This document shows, in pieces, positions 54,387 to 61,847 of a stretch of 64,000 nt of DNA (positions within the stretch are counted from its first letter, which is position 1; the number at the start of each line of letters is the position of its first letter). Source of the stretch: Streptomyces venezuelae (GTDB lineage: Bacteria > Actinomycetota > Actinomycetes > Streptomycetales > Streptomycetaceae); assembly GCF_008642355.1 (NCBI RefSeq), contig NZ_CP029193.1, positions 62,001 to 126,000 of the forward strand, given 5' to 3'. The notes beneath the pieces were generated by a model that did not search any database, was not told the origin of the DNA, and worked only from the letters and a program-made list of their open reading frames with translations. The position numbers were made by a program, and so were the translations under genes.

Positions 54387-55013
54387 ATGGAGTTTCACTC
54401 ATGCCCCAGGAACCATGACCGGCAGGTCCCTGTCGCCGCCGGCGCCGTCCTGTGCACCGGCTGCGTCGAGCAGCTGGAGCGCAACCTGCGCACCCTTCCC
54501 GGCCTCCACCAGGAAGGACTGCACCACATTCTGTCGACGTCCCGGCGGCGGAACCCGACAAAGGTGTCGGGCAGCCGCAGGCGGGATCATCTGAACATTT
54601 CCGCGCTCGATGCCAGGAACAATATTCTCGCCATCCTGGAGTCGTGGTCCGGGTTTGTCGTGGAAAAGCGGGGTGCGGCTGCTCCCGGACGTTCCGTCCC
54701 GCATCTGGCCTGCTTTTTGATACTCCATCTCGAGTGGCTTGCGACGCAGCCTCCGGCCGCCGAATTCGCCGATGAAGTCGAGAGTCTCCACATGGAATCG
54801 CTGCGGGCCATCGACCCGGATTCCGAGGATGAGAAGGCGCCGGTCATCGGGTGTGTCGTGGACGACTGCCCGGGGACGATCAATGCGTCGCCGCGTCCCG
54901 CGCGGACCGCGGTCCGGGGCAGTGTCAGCTGCTCGTCGGGCCATTCCTGGGAAATGCGCGAATTGCTCACCATCCGGCATCTCATGGACCGGCAAAGGAA
55001 GGACGCCGCATGA
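54387..55013 (+). CDS. OvmZ-like zinc-ribbon protein
   Basis: A 208-residue protein resembling Streptomyces proteins annotated OvmZ. The N-terminus has a Cys/His-Cys-x-x-Cys metal site (CPRNHD, then CTGCVEQLE). The middle has NPTKVSGSRRRDHLNISALDAR and a helical core. The C-terminus has a second zinc ribbon (CVVDDC then CSSGHSWEM). Function unknown. It is always paired with a small HTH protein, here overlapping the next start by ATGA. AAGGAG precedes ATG 54387. It is the only plus-strand unit inside the cluster and a candidate regulator. Confidence 0.75.
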   Translation: MEFHSCPRNHDRQVPVAAGAVLCTGCVEQLERNLRTLPGLHQEGLHHILSTSRRRNPTKVSGSRRRDHLNISALDARNNILAILESWSGFVVEKRGAAAPGRSVPHLACFLILHLEWLATQPPAAEFADEVESLHMESLRAIDPDSEDEKAPVIGCVVDDCPGTINASPRPARTAVRGSVSCSSGHSWEMRELLTIRHLMDRQRKDAA

Positions 55014-55192
55014 ACCGACCGCCGCGCCACCGGCTCGTTCCCACCAATGTGGCCGCACTGGCCACGGGTGTGTCCGAAGCGACCATCCGCAAATGGGTGA
55101 GCCGGGGCAAGATAACCCGCTACGGCACACCAGGCCGCTCCCAGTTCGACATAGAGGAGCTCACGGAGATCGCTCTGCAGCGCCAGCGCTGA
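55010..55192 (+). CDS. Small MerR/AlpA-like helix-turn-helix protein
   Basis: A 60-residue DNA-binding protein: VAALATGVSEATIRKWVSRGKI is a MerR-type HTH and FDIEELTEIALQRQR completes the winged fold, as in HTH_17 proteins. It is translationally coupled to the OvmZ-like gene (ATGA overlap) and probably acts with it. No effector domain is present. It is followed by a strong hairpin. Confidence 0.85.
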   Translation: MNRPPRHRLVPTNVAALATGVSEATIRKWVSRGKITRYGTPGRSQFDIEELTEIALQRQR

Positions 55193-55235
55193 GCGAGGTC
55201 CGTGAGCGCCCTCGCCGGCCCTGCGGGGCCGACCT

Positions 55236-55293
55236 CGACCGCGGCCGCCACCGGCACCCCCCTCTGGGGCGGGGCCGGTGGCGGCCGCGGTCG
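55236..55293. terminator. 20-bp bidirectional hairpin terminator
   Basis: Perfect arms 55236-55255 and 55274-55293 with an 18-nt loop that can pair further (ACCCC with GGGGC). It separates the OvmZ/HTH unit from the convergent lyase gene. Confidence 0.85.
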
Positions 55294-55326
55294 CAGCCGG
55301 GGCCTGCCCACCCCGCCCGGCCCGGG

Positions 55327-56808
55327 TCAGCCCGCCCCGCCCGCCCCGGACGGTGCAGACGGCGAGGAGGGTGGGGTGCGGGTCAGGGCGCGCTCGGTCA
55401 GTGCGGCGGCCGCCCCGGTGTAGGCCTGGGGGGCGAACAGGTCGCCGCCGTGCCCTGCCTCGCGCAGGGCGGCGGCCGCGCGGGGGTCCTGGCCCAGCAC
55501 CTCGGCCAGCGGCCGGTCCTCGGCGGCCGCCCGGGCCGAGGCGGCGTCCAGCAGGTCGCGGGCGGCGACCCGGCCCAGGTGCGGCGCCAGGACGGCGGCG
55601 ATCCGCTCGGAGACGATGCGGCCGCCGGTCAGGGCGGTGTTGGCGGCCATCCGGGCGGCATCGACGCGCAGGTGCGCCACGAGCTCCGCGGCCTGGTGGG
55701 CCGCGCCGCCGGCCAGCCGCAGCAGGGCGCGCAGCGGCTCCCACTCGGCGTGCCAGGCGCCGGCGGAGCGCTCGTCCTCGCTCAGCATGCAGCCCAGCAC
55801 GCCCGCGGCCAGCGGCGGGGCCTGCAGGGCGGCGGAGCGAACGGCGGTGGCCAGGACGGGGTTCTGTTTGTGCGGCATCGCCGAGGACGCGCCGCGCCCG
55901 GCGGGCGCCGGCTCGTGCACCTCGCCGACCTCGGTACGGGTCAGCGACAGCACGTCCACGGCGATCTTGCCCAGCGCGGCGCAGGTGAACGCGGCGCCCT
56001 GGGCCAGGTCGGCCACCGGCGTGCGCAGCACGTGCCAGGGCAGCAGCGGGGCAGCCAGGCCCACTTCGGCGGCGAACGCCTGGGTCAGGTCGTGGGCGTA
56101 GGCGGCGGGGTCGGCGCCCGGGGCGTGGGCGAGGTAGCCGGCCAGCGTGCCGGCGGCCCCGCCGAGCTGGACGGGCGCGGCCGCCTCCAGGGCGGCGAGC
56201 CGGTCGGCGGCGTCCAGCACCAGGTGGCGCCAGCCGGCCGCCTTGCAGCCGAAGGTGGTGGGCACCGCGTGCAGGGCCAGGGTGCGGCCGGCCATCACGG
56301 TGTCGCGGTGGGTACGGGCCAGCGCGGCCAGCGCCTGCTCGGTGCGGGCCAGGTCGGCGCGGATGAGGGCCAGGGCCCGCCGGGCGACGAGCATGGCGGC
56401 GGTGTCGAAGATGTCCTGGCTGGTGGAGCCGCGGTGCACGTAGGCGGCCGCGGCCGGGTCCTGGGCGGCCACCAGCGCGGTGAACTCCCGTACCAGGGCC
56501 ACCACCGGGTTGGCGGACTGGCGGGCCCGCACCGCCAGCGCCACCACGTCCAGGTGCTGCGCGGCCGCCGTGCGGGTGATCGTTCGGGCGGCGTCCTCGG
56601 GCACGGTGCCCAGGCGGGCCTGTGCCCGGCTCAGCCCCGCCTCGGCATCGAGCATGGCCTGCAGCCACGCCCGGTCCCCCACCGCCTCCGCCACCGCCAC
56701 CCCGGCCCACACGGGCGCAAGCAGCCCCGCCTCCGGCCCCACCGGGCCCGGGCCCGCCGCGTCCGTCGCGGACGGGGACGACGGCACGGGCGAAGGGTCA
56801 GCGCTCAT
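55327..56808 (-). CDS. Fumarase/adenylosuccinate-lyase superfamily enzyme, probable nitrosuccinate lyase (CreD-like)
   Basis: A 493-residue lyase. The superfamily signature GASSAMPHKQNPVLA (about 302) carries the catalytic Ser, and HRGSTSQDIFDTAAM (about 125) and TLALHAVPTTFG are substrate-site blocks as in 3-carboxymuconate cycloisomerases. CreD and FzmL, which split nitrosuccinate to fumarate and nitrous acid, belong to this subgroup. The adjacent gene downstream of the spacer encodes a large FAD/NAD(P) protein like their partners CreE/FzmM. Alternatives are a cycloisomerase or argininosuccinate-type lyase. AGGAGG precedes ATG 56808. Confidence 0.8.
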   Translation of the reverse strand: MSADPSPVPSSPSATDAAGPGPVGPEAGLLAPVWAGVAVAEAVGDRAWLQAMLDAEAGLSRAQARLGTVPEDAARTITRTAAAQHLDVVALAVRARQSANPVVALVREFTALVAAQDPAAAAYVHRGSTSQDIFDTAAMLVARRALALIRADLARTEQALAALARTHRDTVMAGRTLALHAVPTTFGCKAAGWRHLVLDAADRLAALEAAAPVQLGGAAGTLAGYLAHAPGADPAAYAHDLTQAFAAEVGLAAPLLPWHVLRTPVADLAQGAAFTCAALGKIAVDVLSLTRTEVGEVHEPAPAGRGASSAMPHKQNPVLATAVRSAALQAPPLAAGVLGCMLSEDERSAGAWHAEWEPLRALLRLAGGAAHQAAELVAHLRVDAARMAANTALTGGRIVSERIAAVLAPHLGRVAARDLLDAASARAAAEDRPLAEVLGQDPRAAAALREAGHGGDLFAPQAYTGAAAALTERALTRTPPSSPSAPSGAGGAG

Positions 56809-57627
56809 GGAGGCCTCCTGATTCCTGCTCGGTACGAGGATCGGGCACCCGACCCCGCGGCCAACCCCAACTCCGGGGGGCGGGCACCTGGTTGCCCCCG
56901 AAGGGGATACGACAGACGAACAAACACCGGCCACGGACCCATACGCCCCCGGCCTCACCCCAGCCCGGCTCCCGTCCCGCCCGCCGGGGCGGCGGCACAA
57001 TCACCACCCGCCTGCGGCCGGGCAGGCAGGCGGGTGGACAGCAGCGGGCCCGGGATGCGGGCGGGCCGGCGGTGGATTCGGCGGACTTCCCCTTCCGCCC
57101 TCGGCCCGCCATCGGCCCTGGGGCGAGACGGTTGCCGCCACAGCCAGAAAGCGGCGCGGCAAGCCCGAACGACCACGAACCGGACCCCGGTTCGACCACC
57201 CACCCGCCAGATCCGGACCCAACATGAGCCCACGGGCAGGCAGTTGCCCCCGCGCCCCGGAAAGCAGTGCAGCAGCCCGAACGACCACGAACCGGGCCCC
57301 GGTTCGACCACCCCCGCCAGGCCCGAATGCAACGACCGCCCACGGGCACGCAGTTGCCGCCACAGCGGGGAAGGGGCGCGGCGGGCCTGGGCGATCCCGG
57401 GGCAGGGCGGCAGAGGGGCGGGCAGGGCGTGCGTCCCGCTGGTCTCGCTCCGGTGCCCGTCACGGGACGTCGCCCAGCCACGGGACGGGGGGCCCGGCCG
57501 CGGGACGGTGCCCGCCACGGGTGGGAGCCCGGCCACGGGAGGGGCCCGCTCTCGTCTTGGGGCGGCTGTCGGCCCCGGCTGGCCCGCTGTCGTCCCGCCG
57601 GGCAGGGGACCAGCCGCCCCGGGGGGG
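56809..57627. other. 819-nt non-coding stretch with 112-nt direct repeats
   Basis: Between the FAD protein stop and the lyase start. It contains two full and one partial copy of a 112-nt unit (from about 57128 to about 57395), each full copy with the same hairpin. No gene seen. Confidence 0.65.
57128..57395. repeat. 112-nt direct repeats with conserved hairpin
   Basis: Units begin with a GTTGCC box and include ACGACCACGAACCGG. The perfect hairpin CGAACCGG/CCGGTTCG is at 57176-57194 and again at 57288-57306, exactly 112 nt apart. A third partial unit starts near 57350. Confidence 0.85.
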
Positions 57628-59601
57628 TCAGGTGGTGGCTCGGTCGGGCTGGGGCGGGGCGGGCTCGGGGGCGGCGGGGGCCGGGAATTGCAGGGCTGCG
57701 CGGGCGATCGCGTCCGCGTCGGTGAGGGTGACCGAGTTGACGCCGGGGCGGATGCCCGCGGCCGTCACCCAGTGCACCGCTTCGGTCGGCACACCGAAGG
57801 CGTAGCGGTGCGGGTGCGGGGCCCCCGCCACGTCGATCAGGCGGAAGGGCCGCTCGGTGACGGCCAGCCCGTCGCTGTCGAAGGGCTGGGACGTGCGGGT
57901 GCGGATGCGGTGGGCGGTGCACTGGCCGGTGTCCAGCAGATGGCGCAGCAGCCGGTCCCCGGTGCGGCGCAGCGTGATCGCGGGCAGGCGGGCCTCGACG
58001 ACCGCGTCCACCTGCCGCGCGGAGCCGGGCACCAGCGGGGACAGCGCCGTGCAGCGCCCCTCCGCCACCTCGACGCGCAGGCCGGGACCGATCACGTCCA
58101 GCACCCCCGCCTCGATCAGCGCGGTCATCTCCTCCACCCGGCGGGCCGGCGGGCCGATGGACAGGTGTGCGTTGAGCGGTGTGTACCAGCCGTCCAGATC
58201 GGTGCGGTGGGAGTCGCCGTCCAGGCCGCCGTGGTCGACGGCCTGGCGGATCTCGTTGCGCAGGTCCCGCAGCACGTCCAGGGCCGCCTTCAGGGGCCCG
58301 TTGACGTTGCCGGCCCGCGCCTCGGCCACGTCCTGGCGCAGGTGGTCCAGAAGCCAGCCGGTGAAGTCCTCGGGGCCGGTGAACTCCCGCTCGCGCCAGG
58401 GGCGGGCCAGCAGCTCCCAGTCCAGGCGGTCCTTCTCGCCGATGCCGTACTCCTCCAGCACCGCCCGCAGGTGCCCCTCCCCCGCCGGTGCGGCCAGGCA
58501 GGCGGCCTGCAGCTGCCGGGCGGGCAGCGCCTCGCCGCGCGAGCGCAGCAGCGTGGCGTAGTAGACGGCCTCCGCCTCCCGGGCGACCAGCGGCCACACA
58601 TCGTCCCGGAAGTCCAGCCCGCCCTCGGCGTGTTCGCGGCGCAGCGCGGCGATGCGTGCGGCGGTCAGCAGCCGCGGCTCGTGCCGGCCGTGGGGGCCCT
58701 TCTGGTTCTCCCCGCGCGCCTGGTAGGGGATGCCGCGCCGCGATCCGGCGTACAGGCGCGGCTCCTGGCCCGAGGCCTGGTAGGACAGCCGGCCGCCGCG
58801 GCGGGTGAAGGTGCCGCCGCGGCCGGCGGTGAGCCGGGCCAGGTAGTCGAAGAAGTTCAGGCCCAGGCCGCGCAGCAGCACCCGCATGCCCGGCGTCAGC
58901 GCCCGCAGGTCCACATCGGCCGGGTTGGCCGGCGCCAGGTGGTGCAGCCCCGCGGCGCGGGCCCGCCCGGCAAAGGCCCGCTCCCCCGCGTCGGGGCCGG
59001 CCGGCAGGTGGCCCTGGCACAGGATGACGGCATCCAGCCCGCCGAGGACCGTGCCGTCGGCCAGCCGCACCCGCTGGCGCACCCCGCCGGCCCCCGCGCC
59101 CGGGGGTGGGGCGGGCTCGTCGTCCAGGGCGACGGCCAGGCCGCGGTGGAAGGTGACGCGCACCCGGCCGGGTGCGCCGCGCACCACGCGCCGGCAGGCC
59201 CAGCGCAGGTAGTGGCCGTAAAAGGCGCGGGTGGGGTAGGTGTCGGGGCCCAGCGCGCGGGCCTGGTCCAGCACGTCGTCCGGATATGTGCCGTCGATCT
59301 CCCCGCAGGCCAGTGCGTCCGCCCACTCGTGCAGGCTGGGCCCCGGCTCCAGCGGGCCGGCGAGGTCGACACTGGCGTCGGTGAACACCGAGATCTGTCC
59401 GGCCACGGTGTTCATGAGCAGGTGCGGGGACTGGTCGGTGCGCCACACCCGGCCGGCGCCGGGCGGGCAGGGGTCGATCACATGGACGTGGACGGGGCCG
59501 TCCTGCGGCCGCAGGCGGGCGTTGGCGCACAGGCGCTCCAGTACGGACAGGCCGCGCGGTCCGGCACCTACCACGCACACCGTGCGAGGGCTCACTGTCA
59601 T
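57628..59601 (-). CDS. Large FAD/NAD(P)-binding protein, probable aspartate N-oxygenase (CreE-like)
   Basis: A 657-residue flavoprotein. The N-terminus TVCVVGAGPRGLSVLERL is the FAD site of the PF13454-type FAD-NAD(P)-binding family. LLMNTVAGQISVF and VILCQGHLPAG (second nucleotide region) follow, and a long helical C-terminal half includes GWYTPLNAHLSIGPPARR. Length and family match CreE/FzmM, which oxidise L-aspartate to nitrosuccinate. The paired lyase gene supports this. ATG 59601 is chosen at the start of homology; GTG 59628 is possible and neither has a strong ribosome site. Confidence 0.78.
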   Translation of the reverse strand: MTVSPRTVCVVGAGPRGLSVLERLCANARLRPQDGPVHVHVIDPCPPGAGRVWRTDQSPHLLMNTVAGQISVFTDASVDLAGPLEPGPSLHEWADALACGEIDGTYPDDVLDQARALGPDTYPTRAFYGHYLRWACRRVVRGAPGRVRVTFHRGLAVALDDEPAPPPGAGAGGVRQRVRLADGTVLGGLDAVILCQGHLPAGPDAGERAFAGRARAAGLHHLAPANPADVDLRALTPGMRVLLRGLGLNFFDYLARLTAGRGGTFTRRGGRLSYQASGQEPRLYAGSRRGIPYQARGENQKGPHGRHEPRLLTAARIAALRREHAEGGLDFRDDVWPLVAREAEAVYYATLLRSRGEALPARQLQAACLAAPAGEGHLRAVLEEYGIGEKDRLDWELLARPWREREFTGPEDFTGWLLDHLRQDVAEARAGNVNGPLKAALDVLRDLRNEIRQAVDHGGLDGDSHRTDLDGWYTPLNAHLSIGPPARRVEEMTALIEAGVLDVIGPGLRVEVAEGRCTALSPLVPGSARQVDAVVEARLPAITLRRTGDRLLRHLLDTGQCTAHRIRTRTSQPFDSDGLAVTERPFRLIDVAGAPHPHRYAFGVPTEAVHWVTAAGIRPGVNSVTLTDADAIARAALQFPAPAAPEPAPPQPDRATT

Positions 59602-59963
59602 GACTAACCGTTTCTGCTGATCACGCAACGGGGCGGGGACCAGGCGCGGCGCACCGGCCGCCCCCTTGAGCGGGGCGGCCGGTGCCGGGCCGGGTCCGGG
59701 CGTGCCGCCGAGCCGGGCTCGGCGGCACGCACGTGCACGCCCCGCCTCCCCGCCGACCCCGGGGGGAGGACCTCACCCGGGCGGCGGACCACACCCGGCG
59801 CGCCGGTCGGGCGGCGCGAGGGCGTGGGCGTGCGGCGGCACGTGCGGGAAGAAAGACGGACGGCGGGGGCGGCGGCGGGCGGTGTGCCGCGCCACGGGGT
59901 GCTCCCCTCGCGTCCCTCCTGCGCCGTGCCGTCAGCCGCTGTCGCGGGGCGGACGGTAGCCGT

Positions 59964-60167
59964 TCACCATGCGTGCCGGGTCGGCCCCGCGGCCGGATGA
60001 CCGCCTCCCGCGCGCGTCAGCAGAAACAGAGTCGGACCGCCCTCGTGGACGGCCTGGTCGTGGCGGGGACGGACGGACACGGCGGCGCCGAAGCGGTGAC
60101 CGGACGCGGGGCCGGGTCCGGCAGTGAGGCCGGGGCCGGGCGCGTATGCGGTGCTGTCGGTGTCCAT
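59964..60167 (-). CDS. 67-residue hypothetical peptide
   Basis: A candidate small gene with a strong ribosome site: AAGGAG (60175-60180) 7 nt before the ATG. The product is Gly/Pro/Ala-rich with HRFGAAVSVRPRHDQAVHEG in the middle, a short hydrophobic TLFLL and the end RHAW. No family recognised and no cysteine. It lies in the same direction as the mevalonate kinase upstream and the CreE-like gene downstream. Confidence 0.4.
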   Translation of the reverse strand: MDTDSTAYAPGPGLTAGPGPASGHRFGAAVSVRPRHDQAVHEGGPTLFLLTRAGGGHPAAGPTRHAW

Positions 60168-60201
60168 GTGCGTACTCCTTTCGCCCGTCAGTGCGTCAAT
60201 A

Positions 60202-60278
60202 CATGGGTGGATGGGGTGGGTGGTTCGGGGTGGTGCCGAAAATTCATGGGTGGGTGGGGTGGGTTCGGGGTGGTGCCG
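60202..60278. repeat. Two-copy direct repeat downstream of mevalonate kinase
   Basis: CATGGGTGG...GGGTGGTGCCG occurs at 60202-60238 and again at 60245-60278 with a small internal deletion. Confidence 0.8.
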
Positions 60279-60375
60279 GGGTCCGGGATGGCCCCACGGC
60301 CCGGGGCGGTGTCGCAGGTGCCACGTTGTGCCAGGGCGCGGGACCGTGCCCGGTGGTGCGGGCTGGTGCTGGGGG

Positions 60376-61422
60376 TCAGGCGGGGTGCGTGTCCGGGCGG
60401 GCCGTCAGCGGCAGGACCCAGGTCTGCTGGGCGCCGGCCGCGTGGAGGCGGCGGGTGACGGTGCCGGCCTGGTCGGAGGGGACCAGTGCGATCATGCAGC
60501 CGCCCAGCCCGCCTCCGGTGATCTTCGCGCCGAGGCTGCCCGCGGCCAGGGCCGCCTCGACCAGCGCGTCGATGCGCTCGGTGCTCAACCGGGCCTCGCG
60601 CAGCAGGTGGTGATAAGCCGTCAGGTAGGGGCCGAGTGCGTCGGGGGTGTCCTGGGCCAGGGCCTGGCGGGCCCGGTCGGTGAGCAGGGCGGCGCGGCGC
60701 AGGAAGTGGTGCCGGCTGCCGGGGTGGCGGGTGAAGCCCTCGCGCAGCCGGGTCACCGCGTCCTTGGTGCGGCCCACCTCGCCGCTGTCGGCGACGATGA
60801 ACAGGCCTTCGCAGCCCACCTCCAGGTCCTGGGCGGTGCCCTGCTGGAACAGCAGGGGGCCGGGCGCGCCCACGGCGGTGGCATCGACGCCGCTGGCCCG
60901 GCCGTGGGCCACGTTCTCGGCGCTCTGCACCAGGTCGAAGACCGTGCGCGCGCTGACCTCGCGGCCGAAGAGGTCGGCCAGGGCCAGGACCACGGCGCGG
61001 GCGCAGGCGGCGCTGGAGCCGAGCCCGCGGCCGGGCGGGATCGCGCAGTCCAGGATCACCTCCAGGTGCACGTCCTGGGCCACGTCCACGGTGGCGCGGA
61101 ATTCGGCGGCCAGCTGCCGCAGCCCCTCGGAGGCCTCGGTGGCCACCGGCCGGGACGGGGAGCCGGTCATCGTCAGCGACACCCCGCCACTGCCGCCGGG
61201 GCCGGGCGCGGACCAGCCGGCGCTGGCGGTGACCGCCAGCTGCGGCACCGGCAGCGCCAGGGCGGGCGCCCCGTACACCACGGCGTGTTCCCCCAGCAGG
61301 ATCGTCTTGGCGTGGGCGCGGCCGACCCCGACCGTGCGGGCCCGGCGGGCGGGGGCCGCGTCCGGGACCGGGGCCGGGGCCGGTGGTGTCAACGCGCTCA
61401 GCTCCTCTGGTGTGTTCCGCAT
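60376..61422 (-). CDS. mvk: Mevalonate kinase
   Basis: A 348-residue GHMP kinase. AHAKTILLGEHAVVYGAPAL (about 37), the ATP loop PPGRGLGSSAACARAVV (about 128), the catalytic Asp region ASGVDATAVG (about 175) and KITGGGLGGCMIAL (about 300) are diagnostic for mevalonate kinase. It phosphorylates mevalonate for IPP/DMAPP supply. Streptomyces normally uses the MEP route, and mevalonate operons occur in terpenoid clusters, but here no other mevalonate gene is in the window. The N-terminal 30 residues are Pro/Ala-rich and the exact start is uncertain. It carries the conserved cluster element upstream. Confidence 0.92.
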   Translation of the reverse strand: MRNTPEELSALTPPAPAPVPDAAPARRARTVGVGRAHAKTILLGEHAVVYGAPALALPVPQLAVTASAGWSAPGPGGSGGVSLTMTGSPSRPVATEASEGLRQLAAEFRATVDVAQDVHLEVILDCAIPPGRGLGSSAACARAVVLALADLFGREVSARTVFDLVQSAENVAHGRASGVDATAVGAPGPLLFQQGTAQDLEVGCEGLFIVADSGEVGRTKDAVTRLREGFTRHPGSRHHFLRRAALLTDRARQALAQDTPDALGPYLTAYHHLLREARLSTERIDALVEAALAAGSLGAKITGGGLGGCMIALVPSDQAGTVTRRLHAAGAQQTWVLPLTARPDTHPA

Positions 61423-61607
61423 GGCGATCGCATCGTCCAGACTTCTCGGAAGGAATGAGGAAACGCAGACGTACGACGGGTACGTGAAGGCGTAAGCAGC
61501 AAGCGGCAAGCGGCAAGCGGCAAGCAGCGAGGAAGGCCCGGGGCGCAATGGCGTCTCACCGGTGACGGCTGCGGGGCGCTGGGCCCCAATTCCCCGCCTC
61601 CGTAATG

Positions 61608-61690
61608 CTTTTGGGCAGGGTGGATGCCCTGGAATAGTGACACGCGAAATGAGGCCGCGCCTAGAGCGCCTCGGGGTGGTGTGGGTCACG
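61608..61690 (-). promoter_or_regulatory. Conserved cluster regulatory element, copy B
   Basis: Plus-strand blocks CTTTTGGGCAGGG (61608-61620), 12 nt, AATAGTGACAC (61633-61643), 37 nt, GTGGGTCACG (61681-61690). They match copy A at 46682-46763 block for block, about 190 nt upstream of mvk. Confidence 0.75.
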
Positions 61691-61740
61691 TGAGGGTGAG
61701 CGGGAAAAGGCGGGGCGGGAAAGGGGCGGGACGGGAAAAG

Positions 61741-61780
61741 CCCGTACCGCCCCCGGGGCAGGACCCGGGGGCGGTACGGG
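61741..61780 (-). terminator. 17-bp hairpin terminator of the MFS gene
   Basis: Perfect arms 61741-61757 and 61764-61780 with a 6-nt loop, about 70 nt after the MFS stop. Confidence 0.85.
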
Positions 61781-61847
61781 TGAAACGGGCCGTCAGCTGT
61801 GCGACGGCGTCACAAGGCCGGCGCGCCGGGTACGGCCCGGCGCGCGG

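Larger units (their letters stand above)
59602..60375. other. 774-nt gap holding one small gene candidate and a short repeat
   Basis: Apart from the 67-codon candidate at 59964-60167 and a direct repeat at 60202-60278, I see no gene. 59602-59963 is GC-rich spacer upstream of the CreE-like gene. Confidence 0.5.
61423..61847. other. 425-nt region with mvk promoter element and MFS terminator
   Basis: Next to the mvk start is a short (GCAAGCG)n repeat (about 61499-61530). Beyond it lie the conserved element (61608-61690) and the MFS-gene terminator (61741-61780). No gene. Confidence 0.65.

Noticed and set aside
54739..59607. A 1622-codon plus-strand open frame
   Set aside because: It runs antisense to the lyase and flavoprotein genes and across non-coding repeats. 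The product is Gly/Ala/Val/Gln-rich without any domain.
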